From CBDCMJ01 sp965218875 (GTDB lineage: Bacteria; Chloroflexota; Dehalococcoidia; Lucifugimonadales; UBA3495): DNA of 64,000 bases. Under the pieces are notes generated by a model. The model was not told where the DNA came from and did no database searches. It worked only from the letters and a program-made list of their open reading frames with translations. The translations under genes were made by a program, and so were the position numbers. The stretch is taken from assembly GCA_965218875.1 (NCBI GenBank), contig OZ244707.1, forward strand, positions 868,001 through 932,000. Direction: 5' to 3'. Below are positions 31,768-39,512 of the stretch, one piece after another. Positions within the stretch are counted from its first letter, which is position 1. Every line of letters begins with the position of its first letter.

Positions 31768-32310
31768 CTACGGTGAGTCCCCGGGCCTGGGGGTTGCCGC
31801 CTGCTGCCCGCTCCGTTCCCATACCAAGGTGAGGGTTAGCTGGGCCCGCTTTCCCACGAAGGGAGGCGTGATCAGGACAAGCCTGCCGTCTTCGAACCGG
31901 AACAACCGTTCCTGCCGGTCGTTGGCCCAGTTGGGGAACAGGCTGCCGTCCACGTGGTGGGTCAGCCGTCCCGCCTCCTCGTCCACCTCGTAAGCGCCGT
32001 AGTAGGCCACGTAGCTTTCGAAGGCGGCCTTGGTCTCTCCAGGCGTTCCCCTCAGCGAATTGCCCGACTCGAACAAGGGGCGGGCCCGGCTATGCATCTG
32101 GGCGCTGAAGCGGCCTTCGGCGCTGTACACCAACAGGCCTGCCGGGTCTGGGCCGTAGGGATGGGTTACCCTGCCGTCGGACCAGCGGCCCGTGCAAGAC
32201 ACCAACTGCCACACGCCGACGAGCCGGTCCTTGACCCCGGCGCCGTCGTGGAGCGGCGCGGCCTCGGGAGCCGCGGGGGAAACGGGGTCCCTCGAAACGG
32301 AGTTGGTCAT
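31768..32310 (-). CDS. lipocalin-like domain protein
   Basis: The 180-residue protein contains the lipocalin-like (Lipocalin_5 type) pattern: VGVWQLVSCTG near residue 30, HPYGPDPAGLLVYSAEGRFSA, SYVAYYGAYEVDEE, and a HHVDGSLFPNW segment before a strand ending LTLVWER. Such proteins are thought to bind or convert small hydrophobic ligands; no enzyme activity can be named. It sits between two paralogous SDR genes on the minus strand, 26 bp from the upstream one, so it belongs to the same operon. Confidence 0.78.
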   Translation of the reverse strand: MTNSVSRDPVSPAAPEAAPLHDGAGVKDRLVGVWQLVSCTGRWSDGRVTHPYGPDPAGLLVYSAEGRFSAQMHSRARPLFESGNSLRGTPGETKAAFESYVAYYGAYEVDEEAGRLTHHVDGSLFPNWANDRQERLFRFEDGRLVLITPPFVGKRAQLTLTLVWERSGQQAATPRPGDSP

Positions 32311-32336
32311 CCTACCCGGTCCCTATCCGACGGCGC

Positions 32337-33266
32337 CTACTGGCTGGGCGGAGTAGCCGGGGCCGGATTGGAGATGCCCTTGGTCAGAACTTCCCGGGCC
32401 AGCGGCGCTAGTTGTTCCATGGACCAGTGACCCTCGGGATTGTAGATAGCCTGCTGCGGCCTGGGCTGGGACATGAGAGACACCGTGCTCCCGTAGACCA
32501 GGAAGGTCTGGGCGTTGATGTTAGCCGCGTAGTCGCTGGCCAGGTAGCACACGAAGGGAGCCACGGCGCTGGGGTCCATCTCCTGCAACTCGTCCTCTCC
32601 GGATATGGGGGCCACGCCGCCCCGGGCCCGCACCTCGGCGGCGGTATCGGGTATGGCGCCAATCATGCGCGTGGCTGCCCGCGGGGCGATGGCGTTGGCC
32701 GTCACTCCGTAGCGCCCCATGTCCCGGGCCACCACCTTGGTGAAGCCCGCTATGCCCGACTTGGCCGCGCCGTAGTTGGCTTGACCGGAGTTGCCCACCA
32801 GGCCCGATTCGGAGCTAAAGGTGATGATCCGGCCCGAACGCTGCTGCCGGAATAGGATGCAGGCGTGCTTGACCACGGTAAAGGTGCCCTTGAGGTGTAC
32901 TGCGATGACGTCGTCCCACTCCTGCTCTGCCATGTTGAATATCATGCGGTCCCGCAGGATGCCGGCGCAGGTTACCACGATGTCCAGCTTGCCGAAGTTG
33001 TCTATAGCGGTCTGGACGATCTTCTCCCCGCCGGCCATGGAGGTGACCGACTCGGTGCAGGCGACGGCGGTGCCGCCCGCGCCGTTGATCTCCCCGGCCA
33101 CCTGCTCGGCCACGGACTGGTCGAACCCGCTGCCGTCCACGTTCACGCCGGGGTCAACCACCACCACACCGGCGCCCTCCTCCGCCATGAGCTTGGCCAC
33201 CCCCTGTCCTATGCCCCGGCCGGCGCCGGTGACGATGGCCACCTTGTCCTTCAAAATATCGGTCAT
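32337..33266 (-). CDS. short-chain dehydrogenase/reductase, copy 2
   Basis: The 309-residue protein is a paralogue of the SDR at 30777-31694. It keeps TGAGRGIG (13-20), the same NVDGSG insertion, NMAEQEWDDVIAVHLKGTF, and Tyr165/Lys169 in YGAAKSG. The first 200 residues are most alike; the C-terminal parts differ more, suggesting altered substrate pockets. GAGGAG precedes the ATG at 33266. Copies 1 and 2 flank the lipocalin-like gene, so a duplication followed by insertion, or retention of a middle gene, explains the layout. Confidence 0.85.
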   Translation of the reverse strand: MTDILKDKVAIVTGAGRGIGQGVAKLMAEEGAGVVVVDPGVNVDGSGFDQSVAEQVAGEINGAGGTAVACTESVTSMAGGEKIVQTAIDNFGKLDIVVTCAGILRDRMIFNMAEQEWDDVIAVHLKGTFTVVKHACILFRQQRSGRIITFSSESGLVGNSGQANYGAAKSGIAGFTKVVARDMGRYGVTANAIAPRAATRMIGAIPDTAAEVRARGGVAPISGEDELQEMDPSAVAPFVCYLASDYAANINAQTFLVYGSTVSLMSQPRPQQAIYNPEGHWSMEQLAPLAREVLTKGISNPAPATPPSQ

Positions 33267-33399
33267 CAGCCCTCCTCAGGGGCAGGGAAGTCTTGCGGGT
33301 GACCGCCGATTTACGCGGGGACGCCCACGCCGTGCTCCCAAGGACGTGCCTCCGGCGGTTTCGGCGAGCCGGGCGGCGGCAATGATGCCGGGCCGGAGG

Positions 33400-33834
33400 C
33401 TAGGAACCCCGGACCGGAAGGGCAATCGTCGCCGAGCCTGGGGTAGTCCTCTGGGCCTCGGCGTTCTCCAGCCAGATTTCGCAGTCAACCACGTGCTCCC
33501 CGTTTTCCTGGTACTTCCTGGTCACGGCGCCCTTGGCGGTAATGGGGACCCCCGGAGCATCCATTCCCCGGTACTGGCAACCCAGGCGCCGCAGCTTGCC
33601 CCGCGGCCCCATCCACTGCGTGACCAGTTGCCCCAGGAAGGCGTTCTTCAGGGCCCCGTGGATAATGACCGACTCCAGGCCCGTGCCCCTGGCGAACTCC
33701 TGATCGTAGTGGATTTCATAGTAGTCGCCGGAGGCCCCGGCGTACTGGACCAACTGCCTGGTAGTGGGGTGCTTGGTCAGGGCCGGCAGGTCCATGCCCT
33801 CACTGACGTCGTCCCAATACACTTCCTGGGCCAT
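33400..33834 (-). CDS. MaoC-like hotdog dehydratase
   Basis: The 144-residue protein is a single hotdog fold. The hydratase 2 signature is present in QYAGASGDYYEIHYDQEFA, where Asp and His form the usual catalytic pair of MaoC/(R)-hydratases, and IIHGALKNAFLGQL is the central helix. It would hydrate an enoyl-CoA or act as half of a two-part hydratase with the next gene upstream, which encodes the other hotdog half. It is on the minus strand, 10 bp from that partner. Confidence 0.82.
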   Translation of the reverse strand: MAQEVYWDDVSEGMDLPALTKHPTTRQLVQYAGASGDYYEIHYDQEFARGTGLESVIIHGALKNAFLGQLVTQWMGPRGKLRRLGCQYRGMDAPGVPITAKGAVTRKYQENGEHVVDCEIWLENAEAQRTTPGSATIALPVRGS

Positions 33835-33844
33835 CGAGAACGCC

Positions 33845-34303
33845 TCAGTACCGGATTAGGGTGTTGGTCTGGGTGGCCGCCACCTGGTCCAACTGGTTGC
33901 GGTAGGTAACCACGATGGTCATGATCACCATTACGCCCAAGCGCCCGGTCCGTTCCACGATGTCGGTGAGCCGGGCCACGGCGGTGATGCGGTCTCCGGC
34001 GCGCACCGGCTCGAAGTACTCCCAGTCGCTGCCGCCGTCCAACACCCGGGCCAGGGGCAACTCGAAGGGCAGGTCCATGCGGCTGGAGACCACAGATCGC
34101 AGGAACGTGGGCGGGGCGATAAGGCCGCCGTAGGGGCCTCGCCGGGCGCCTATCTCGTCGCTGAACAGAGGATTGTCGTCGCCGATGGCGCGTGCAAACT
34201 TGATGATCGCCCCTTTTTCGATTTCCGTCGTTATAGGGGCGGTCTCACTTCCGATGGCTTGCCGGCGCATCTCCTCGGTGAGCACCGGAGCGGACGTGGA
34301 CAC
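33845..34303 (-). CDS. FAS1-like/MaoC N-terminal hotdog protein, partner of the adjacent dehydratase
   Basis: This 152-residue protein resembles the FAS1-like dehydratase domain: it opens with a helix, then TTEIEKGAIIKFARAIGDDNPLFSD, YGGLIAPPTFLRS and the strand DWEYFEPVRAGDRITAVARL. Such domains pair with a catalytic MaoC domain to make a full double-hotdog unit; here each half is separate and the genes are 10 bp apart. A fused version of this type is encoded at 60599-61597. The substrate is not known. Confidence 0.8.
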   Translation of the reverse strand: MSTSAPVLTEEMRRQAIGSETAPITTEIEKGAIIKFARAIGDDNPLFSDEIGARRGPYGGLIAPPTFLRSVVSSRMDLPFELPLARVLDGGSDWEYFEPVRAGDRITAVARLTDIVERTGRLGVMVIMTIVVTYRNQLDQVAATQTNTLIRY

Positions 34304-34412
34304 GGGAACCCTCCCTATGTAGGTGGCAGGGGTAGCTGGCAGGCCAAAGTCTACAGGCGGCCCCAGGAGGTGTCAAGAATCCAACCAGGCCGCACGGGCC
34401 GGCCGCCGGGGG

Positions 34413-34441
34413 TTGGACACGCTTCTTGGTTAAGCTATAGT
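34413..34441 (+). promoter_or_regulatory. sigma70-type promoter of the LLM oxidoreductase gene
   Basis: TTGGAC (34413-34418) and TATAGT (34436-34441) are 17 bp apart. The start codon at 34482 lies 41 bp after the -10 box. The divergent minus-strand operon starts at 34303, so the gap 34304-34481 holds promoters for both directions, but only this one is clear. Confidence 0.65.
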
Positions 34442-34481
34442 TGGGACTGCCGGCTCGGTCCCGCCTTGGACGCCGGCGAGG

Positions 34482-35453
34482 GTGATGATGCGCTTCGGCT
34501 TCTACCTGCCCAACTCGGGGCCCACTGCCCGGCCCGACGCCCTGGCCGAGATAGCCCAGCGGGGAGACCGCCTGGGGTTTCACTGCCTGGTGGCGCCGGA
34601 CCACGTAATCCAGCCCAACCATATCGCCTCCCCCTATCCCTACAGCGTGGGCGGCGGGTTTGGCGGTGGGACCAGGAGCGACGGGGAGTGGCCGGAGCAG
34701 ATCACCACCCTTGCCTTCCTGGCGGGCGTCACCCGGAACATCCGCCTGGTGACCAGCGTGATGATCGTGCCCTACCGGCACCCCATCCTGACCGCCAAAA
34801 TGCTGGCCACGGTGGACGTGCTGTCCAAGGGCCGTCTCACCGTGGGTGTCGGCGTGGGCTGGATGGAAGAGGAGTTCGAGGCCCTGGGCGCGCCGCCCTT
34901 CGCCCGCCGCGGCGCGGTGACCAACGAGTACCTGCTGGCCTTCAAAGAGCTTTGGACCAGCGACACCCCCAGCTTCGAGGGTGAGTTCTGCCGGTTCTCC
35001 GGCCTCACTTTCCTGCCCAAACCGGAGCAGAAGCCCCATCCGCCCATCTGGGTCGGCGGCCAGAGCCGCAGGGCCATCCGCCGCGCCGCCGAGCTGGGCG
35101 ACGCCTGGCACCCGGTGGGGGCCGTTCCCGCCGCGCCGCTGGAGCCGGAAGAGCTCGCCGAGTCGGTGGGCCTGCTGCGCCGCTACGCCGAAGGGGCGGG
35201 CCGCGACCCGCAGCGCATCGAAGTGGCGATGAAAGCGCCGCTGTACGATACCGCTCTCACCACCACAACTGAGCGCCGCCGTTTTAGCGGTGGACCCGGC
35301 CAGGTGCTTCAGGACGTGGAAACCTACTCCCGGCTGGGGGTGGGCCACCTGATCTTCGACATCCGGATGCCGGACCTCAGCCAGTCTCTGGAACGCATGG
35401 AGTGGCTCGCCTCCGAGGTCATGTCAGAAGTCGACGGGGCCCAAGGTCTCTAG
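34482..35453 (+). CDS. LLM class F420-dependent oxidoreductase
   Basis: The 323-residue protein is a bacterial luciferase-like (LLM) TIM barrel, with MMRFGFYLPNSGP at the start, HCLVAPDHVIQPN, TSVMIVPYRHPILTAKMLAT, and GVGVGWMEEEFEALG, the last typical of the F420-dependent subgroup. FMN-dependent monooxygenases share the fold, so the cofactor is inferred. A conserved GGQSRRAIRRAAELGDAWHP stretch closes the barrel. It leads a plus-strand set with the SnoaL-like, CMD and hydrolase-like genes, which together look like a small-molecule degradation unit. It has its own promoter. Confidence 0.88.
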   Translation: MMMRFGFYLPNSGPTARPDALAEIAQRGDRLGFHCLVAPDHVIQPNHIASPYPYSVGGGFGGGTRSDGEWPEQITTLAFLAGVTRNIRLVTSVMIVPYRHPILTAKMLATVDVLSKGRLTVGVGVGWMEEEFEALGAPPFARRGAVTNEYLLAFKELWTSDTPSFEGEFCRFSGLTFLPKPEQKPHPPIWVGGQSRRAIRRAAELGDAWHPVGAVPAAPLEPEELAESVGLLRRYAEGAGRDPQRIEVAMKAPLYDTALTTTTERRRFSGGPGQVLQDVETYSRLGVGHLIFDIRMPDLSQSLERMEWLASEVMSEVDGAQGL

Positions 35454-35521
35454 GCCCGCCCCGGGGCTAGCCGGCCGCGCCGGCGCGGGGAGCGAAGCAT
35501 TGAGCCATCCAACGGGAGGGA

Positions 35522-35989
35522 ATGATGAATCCGGAGGACTTGGACCGCAGGATCAGGGTTCTGGAGGATATAGAGGCCATCAAGCGGCTCAAGCGGCGCT
35601 ACTGTGCCTATTGCGACGACAACTACGACGCCGACGCCCTCGCCGAGCTATTCACCGAGGACGCGGTGTGGGACGGGGGCGATAGAGGCTACAACAAGGG
35701 CCGGGAAGAGATCCGCGACTTCTTCAAGAGAGCGCCCCAGAGGCTGCCCTTCGCCATCCACATGGTGATGAACCCCATCATCGAGGTCGACGGAGACACC
35801 GGCACGGGGACCTGGTACCTTTTCCAACCCTGCACCTTCGCCGACGGCGACCGCGCCGTGTGGGGCGCGGCCCGCTATGATGAGGAGTACGTCAGGGCCG
35901 GGGGCCAGTGGAAGTTCCAAAGTCTGACGCTGACCTCCCACTTCTGGACCCCCTTCGACCAGGGCTGGGTCAAGACCCGGTTCGCCTAG
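35522..35989 (+). CDS. SnoaL-like / NTF2-superfamily protein
   Basis: The 155-residue protein has the SnoaL_4-type layout: an N-terminal helix (EDIEAIKRLKRRYC), YCDDNYDADALAELFTEDAV, then WDGGDRGYNKGREEIRDFF and the long antiparallel sheet with FAIHMVMNP and GTWYLFQPC. The conserved Tyr-Asp-His type residues of such dehydratases are partly present (D33, H80), but activity is not predictable. The GGGAGGGA ahead of the ATG is a strong ribosome site. It follows the LLM oxidoreductase by 68 bp in the same direction. Confidence 0.78.
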   Translation: MMNPEDLDRRIRVLEDIEAIKRLKRRYCAYCDDNYDADALAELFTEDAVWDGGDRGYNKGREEIRDFFKRAPQRLPFAIHMVMNPIIEVDGDTGTGTWYLFQPCTFADGDRAVWGAARYDEEYVRAGGQWKFQSLTLTSHFWTPFDQGWVKTRFA

Positions 35990-36054
35990 CGGTACTATCC
36001 CCTAGCGGTATTGTCCAGGGAATACACCCGTAACGTGGTCCAGGAGGCGCCGAC

Positions 36055-36867
36055 GTGACAACGCTGAACGACCGGTACGAAACAGGTCTATCGATGCGCG
36101 CTCTGATGGCGGGCGGGGACGCCAGCCACTTCAGCTTGCCGGGAATCGACCAGCTTGCCCCCGACCTGAAGCGCATCATAGACGAGTCCCTCTACGGCTC
36201 CATCTGGAGCCGACCGGGCATGGACGTCAAGCTGCGCTGCGTTTGCACCATCTCGGCCTTGATGGCCCTCGGGCAACTGCACCTGCTGCGACGGCATATC
36301 GAGCGTTGCCTCAACCTGGGCTTGCAGCCGGAGCAGGTGGTGGAGGTGTTCATCCAACTGACCTTCTACGTCGGGGTCCCCGCGGTGGAGGCCGCCATGC
36401 GCCTGGCCAAGGAGGTCTTCGAAGAGCGCAGCATACAGTTCAACCCCTCCAACCACTACGACACCGACCAGTCCATAGAAGACCTTTACAATCTCGGGGC
36501 CGAGACCTACGAGCAGCACATAGGGGACATATTCGCCTACTATACGGACCATCCCACCGCCGCCGAGATGCAGCGCCTGGTCTACGAGTACCACTGGGGG
36601 GCGATTTCCAGCCGTCCCAACCTGGACGCCAAGAGCCGCGCCGTCTGCGTACTCTCCGCCATGACCGTCCAGGGCCGCTACGACCGCCAGATCCGCGTCC
36701 GCATCGAGGGCGCCCTCCGGGTGGGAGTGACTCCCGAAGAAATCATGGAAGTGTTCATGCAAGTCATGCTCTACGGCGGGTACATTGCCACCAGCACCGT
36801 GATGCAGATCGCGGGGTCGGTGTTCGCCGAGTACGGTCTGACTTCCAAAGCCCCGGGCGAGGGCTAA
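36055..36867 (+). CDS. tandem carboxymuconolactone decarboxylase-fold protein
   Basis: The 270-residue protein has two CMD repeats. The first includes CVCTISALMALGQLHLL and LNLGLQPEQVVEVFIQL; the second, near 205, includes AVCVLSAMTVQGRYDRQ and LRVGVTPEEIMEVFMQV. Neither has the CxxC catalytic pair of AhpD-type peroxidases, so this is the decarboxylase/unknown branch. Fused CMD pairs occur in aromatic-degradation loci. GTG at 36055 follows CAGGAGG at 8 nt. It sits between the SnoaL-like gene and the nucleophile-less hydrolase. Confidence 0.82.
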   Translation: MTTLNDRYETGLSMRALMAGGDASHFSLPGIDQLAPDLKRIIDESLYGSIWSRPGMDVKLRCVCTISALMALGQLHLLRRHIERCLNLGLQPEQVVEVFIQLTFYVGVPAVEAAMRLAKEVFEERSIQFNPSNHYDTDQSIEDLYNLGAETYEQHIGDIFAYYTDHPTAAEMQRLVYEYHWGAISSRPNLDAKSRAVCVLSAMTVQGRYDRQIRVRIEGALRVGVTPEEIMEVFMQVMLYGGYIATSTVMQIAGSVFAEYGLTSKAPGEG

Positions 36868-36909
36868 CCCGGAGGCCGGACCCACCCAGTCACCCTTTCG
36901 GAGGCCGCT

Positions 36910-37704
36910 ATGAAGTTAAAGTTGGACGACGGCACCGAGCTTTTCTACACCATCGACGACTTTACCGACCCCTGGACCACACCGGCCACGGTGGTCTTGC
37001 ACCACGGCATGGCCAAAAGCCACAGGATGTGGTTCGGCTGGGTGCTCATCCTGGCCCGCCACTACCGGGTCGTTCGCTTCGACATGCGCGGCATGGGCCA
37101 GTCCGACGTGCCCCAGCCCGGCTATCCCTGGTCCATCGACAGCTTCGCCAACGACCTGCTGGGCGTCCTGGACAAGCTGGAACTGGAGAAAGTGCACCTG
37201 ATCGGGGAGACCGTGGGCGGTTCCATCTCCATGCGGTTTGCTTCCCTTCACCAAGAACGGCTGATCTCCCTGACCACCTGCACCTCGCCGACCACCTTCG
37301 ACAACCACCACGTGGAGAGCGCCGACCTGATCGACCGGGAGGGCATGGAAGCCTGGGTGGAGCACACCATCTCCCGCCGGCTGGACCCCGACGTGGTGGA
37401 CCCGGCCTACGTGCGGTGGTACGCGGCGCAGATGGCGGCCACTCCGGCCCACGTGGTGAGCGGGTTCCAGCGCAACGCTCCCGGAGGCGACCTACGGCCC
37501 CTGCTCAAAGACGTTACCATCCCCGTGCTGGTGCTGGCCGCGGCCAGCCTGAGGGAAGAGGTCTTGGGGGACTTCCGCGGCGCCGCGGACCTGTTCCCCA
37601 ACGGCCGTTTGGTGGTGTTCCCGGGCGTTTCGGGGTTCGTACAGCACATTCTGCCGGCGCCCTGCGCCCGGGTGTGGCTGGACTTCGCCGCAAGCTTGGA
37701 CTGA
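36910..37704 (+). CDS. alpha/beta-hydrolase-fold protein with Thr in place of the nucleophile Ser
   Basis: The 264-residue protein has the fold signatures: VVLHHGMAKSHRMW at 28-41, FDMRGMGQSDVPQ at 58-69, and the elbow HLIGETVGGS at 97-105. The nucleophile position is Thr101, not Ser, and the regions where Asp and His are expected (VLAAASLREE, and GVSGFVQHILPA) lack the usual G-x-D and GH patterns. It may be a non-hydrolytic member, or use a different mechanism. It precedes, by 31 bp, a fused protein with more hydrolase-like pieces. It is otherwise full length. Confidence 0.8.
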   Translation: MKLKLDDGTELFYTIDDFTDPWTTPATVVLHHGMAKSHRMWFGWVLILARHYRVVRFDMRGMGQSDVPQPGYPWSIDSFANDLLGVLDKLELEKVHLIGETVGGSISMRFASLHQERLISLTTCTSPTTFDNHHVESADLIDREGMEAWVEHTISRRLDPDVVDPAYVRWYAAQMAATPAHVVSGFQRNAPGGDLRPLLKDVTIPVLVLAAASLREEVLGDFRGAADLFPNGRLVVFPGVSGFVQHILPAPCARVWLDFAASLD

Positions 37705-37735
37705 CGCCGGGTAATCTAGGCCCCCAGGAGCCACG

Positions 37736-39097
37736 ATGGCGCGACCGACAAAGAATACTTCCCAAACCCCCGCCGAGCTCACCACCGCGGAACGCATCAT
37801 CGCCGTGTTGCGCCGCCTGGGAATCACCAGGGCCCACTTTGCGGGGCGCGCGGCGGTGGACTGGTCCGGGATGGCCCAGGGCCACCCCGAGGCGATTGCC
37901 TCGCTCTCGTTGGTCTGTCCCCTGAGCTTCGACCCGGCCACCCTGGCTTCGGTGGGGCCGCGGTTGCTGGTCTTCCGGGGCGACCGGGGCCCAGCCGGCG
38001 AGATTGCGCTGCGCCATCTCGCCGCCCTGCCCGGCACTACCTTGATCACCCTGGCCGGGTATCACAGCCCCGACACCTACGCCGACGTTATCGTCGAACG
38101 CGGCGAGGACATGGCGGCCCACTTGCTGGAATTCCTGGCCAAGATGGACGAGGTCGAAACCGGCTGCCCCGCCTTTGTTCCACCCCAAACCCAGGGAGAA
38201 GAGGCTGGCATCTTCTACCAAGTCCGAGGATCGGGGCCGCCGCTGGTGCTGTTGCCCTTGGGAGCGGCCCCCTCCCAGTGGGACCCTCTCTTGTCCCGGC
38301 TCGCCGAGAGCTACAGCGTCATCACCCTGAGTGGTCCCCAGTTGGGTATGGTGGGCACTCTGGAGGCCCGCGGCCGCTCCTCGGGGTATCTGGGGGCCGT
38401 GGCCGCGCTTATGGACCAGGCCTGCGCGGAGCCGGGAGACACGGTGCTGGAGGTCGGCTGCGGCACCGGGGTCCTGGTCCGTTGGCTGGCCCGGCGCACC
38501 GGCGGGCGCAACCCGGTAGTGGGCGTGGACGTAAACCGCTTCTTCCTCCGGGAAGCTGCCGCCCTGGTCCGGAAAGAGGGCTTGGAGGGCGTCGTGAAGT
38601 TACACGAGGGCGCCGCCGAGTCCCTGCCCCTGGGCGACAACAGCGTTGACGTTGCCCTGTCCAGCACGGTGATACAGCGGGTCGATGCGGGCCGCATGAT
38701 GGCTGAGATGGTGCGAGTGACGAAGCCCGGAGGCCGGGTGGCGGTATTGGGACACGCCCACGACATGAACCGGTGGGTCAACGCGCCGCTGCCGCCTGCC
38801 CTCAAGGCCAAGATCGAGTCGCCCCCCTGGGCCGAAGACACAGGCGTCTCCCTCGGTTGCGCCGACGCCGGTCTCTACCGTCTCTTCAACCGGGTAGGCC
38901 TGTCCAAGATCGTCATGTTTCCCCATCTAGCGACCTACACCGACGCAGACCGGCTGCAAAACCTGCAATACAACATCCTCGCGAGCCTCAGCCGCGAGGA
39001 AGCGGAGGAGTGGCGGGTCGCCGTGGCCCAGGCGGAGGCCGAGGGGTCGTATTTCATCTCCACTCCCTTCCACTGCGCGGTCGGTGTCAAACCCTAA
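37736..39097 (+). CDS. rearranged hydrolase-like region fused to a class I methyltransferase
   Basis: Residues 17-137 look like the C-terminal half of an alpha/beta hydrolase (LGITRAHFAGRAAVDWSGMA, where the nucleophile position is Ala, then PRLLVFRGDRGP and GYHSPDTYAD). Residues 157-205 look like the N-terminal half (GIFYQVRGSGPPLVLLPLG, WDPLLSRLAESYSVITL). Then a SAM-dependent methyltransferase starts: motif I VLEVGCGTGVLV at 237-248, VVGVDVN, and KPGGRVAVLGH. The 453-residue order is unusual. It is 31 bp after the Thr-hydrolase gene with CAGGAG ahead of its ATG, so the two are likely cotranscribed. The methyl acceptor is unknown. Confidence 0.75.
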   Translation: MARPTKNTSQTPAELTTAERIIAVLRRLGITRAHFAGRAAVDWSGMAQGHPEAIASLSLVCPLSFDPATLASVGPRLLVFRGDRGPAGEIALRHLAALPGTTLITLAGYHSPDTYADVIVERGEDMAAHLLEFLAKMDEVETGCPAFVPPQTQGEEAGIFYQVRGSGPPLVLLPLGAAPSQWDPLLSRLAESYSVITLSGPQLGMVGTLEARGRSSGYLGAVAALMDQACAEPGDTVLEVGCGTGVLVRWLARRTGGRNPVVGVDVNRFFLREAAALVRKEGLEGVVKLHEGAAESLPLGDNSVDVALSSTVIQRVDAGRMMAEMVRVTKPGGRVAVLGHAHDMNRWVNAPLPPALKAKIESPPWAEDTGVSLGCADAGLYRLFNRVGLSKIVMFPHLATYTDADRLQNLQYNILASLSREEAEEWRVAVAQAEAEGSYFISTPFHCAVGVKP

Positions 39098-39203
39098 TGG
39101 CCCAACCGGACCCTCCGCGGCTTGTAACACCCGGCAACCCAGGGAACCCGTCGGCGATGCGGGCGTGGGCACAACAACCTTGAGCGGTTGCGCGCCGGCG
39201 GCG

Positions 39204-39343
39204 GCTCCTCCTCCTCAACTCACGACACTTCCCCCTTGCCCCCTTCGGTGCCCACTCCCTACACTGCTAACAGGCAGCTATTAGCGCCTTGCCACATCTA
39301 TCAACCGCACCCAGGCAACCACCACCCAGGCCCAGGGCTCAAA
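39204..39343 (+). other. second copy of the HTH-cassette leader
   Basis: This stretch matches the minus-strand leader at 1924-2057 in the same order (CTCCT, CGACACTTCCCCCTTGCC, GTGCCCACTCCCTACA, CAGGCAGCTATTAGCGCC, CCACATCTATCAACCGC) and then meets ATGGCTCACAA. It is direct evidence that leader and gene form a dispersed unit. Confidence 0.6.
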
Positions 39344-39460
39344 ATGGCTCACAACGGCCCTAGAATAAAAAAACCCTGGCCTTCCCTCAGGCTGACAATC
39401 GGTTCTCCCCCGTACTCGCCACCGCCCTCCCCGGGTTACAATTGCCCAAACCCTGCAGGG
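39344..39460 (+). pseudogene. decayed second copy of the HTH (small-terminase-like) gene
   Basis: ATGGCTCACAACGGCCCTAGAATAAAAAAACCC aligns with the start of the gene at 1923 (MAHNSPEIKNP), and later strings (ACAATCGG, CGTACTCGCC, ATTGCCCA) still match, but the frame is broken and no HTH or C-terminal region remains before the DNA methyltransferase gene at 39513. The small second gene of the cassette is missing as well. Confidence 0.6.
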
Positions 39461-39512
39461 CGGCGTACCCTGTTGTGGCCCACGCGCGCCTAATCAACAC
39501 CCGCCTATTGCT

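Noticed and set aside
36243..37925. Long plus-strand open frame of 560 codons across the CMD and hydrolase genes
   Set aside because: It is the shadow of two recognised genes in another frame; its composition is Arg/Pro/Gly-rich without domains.
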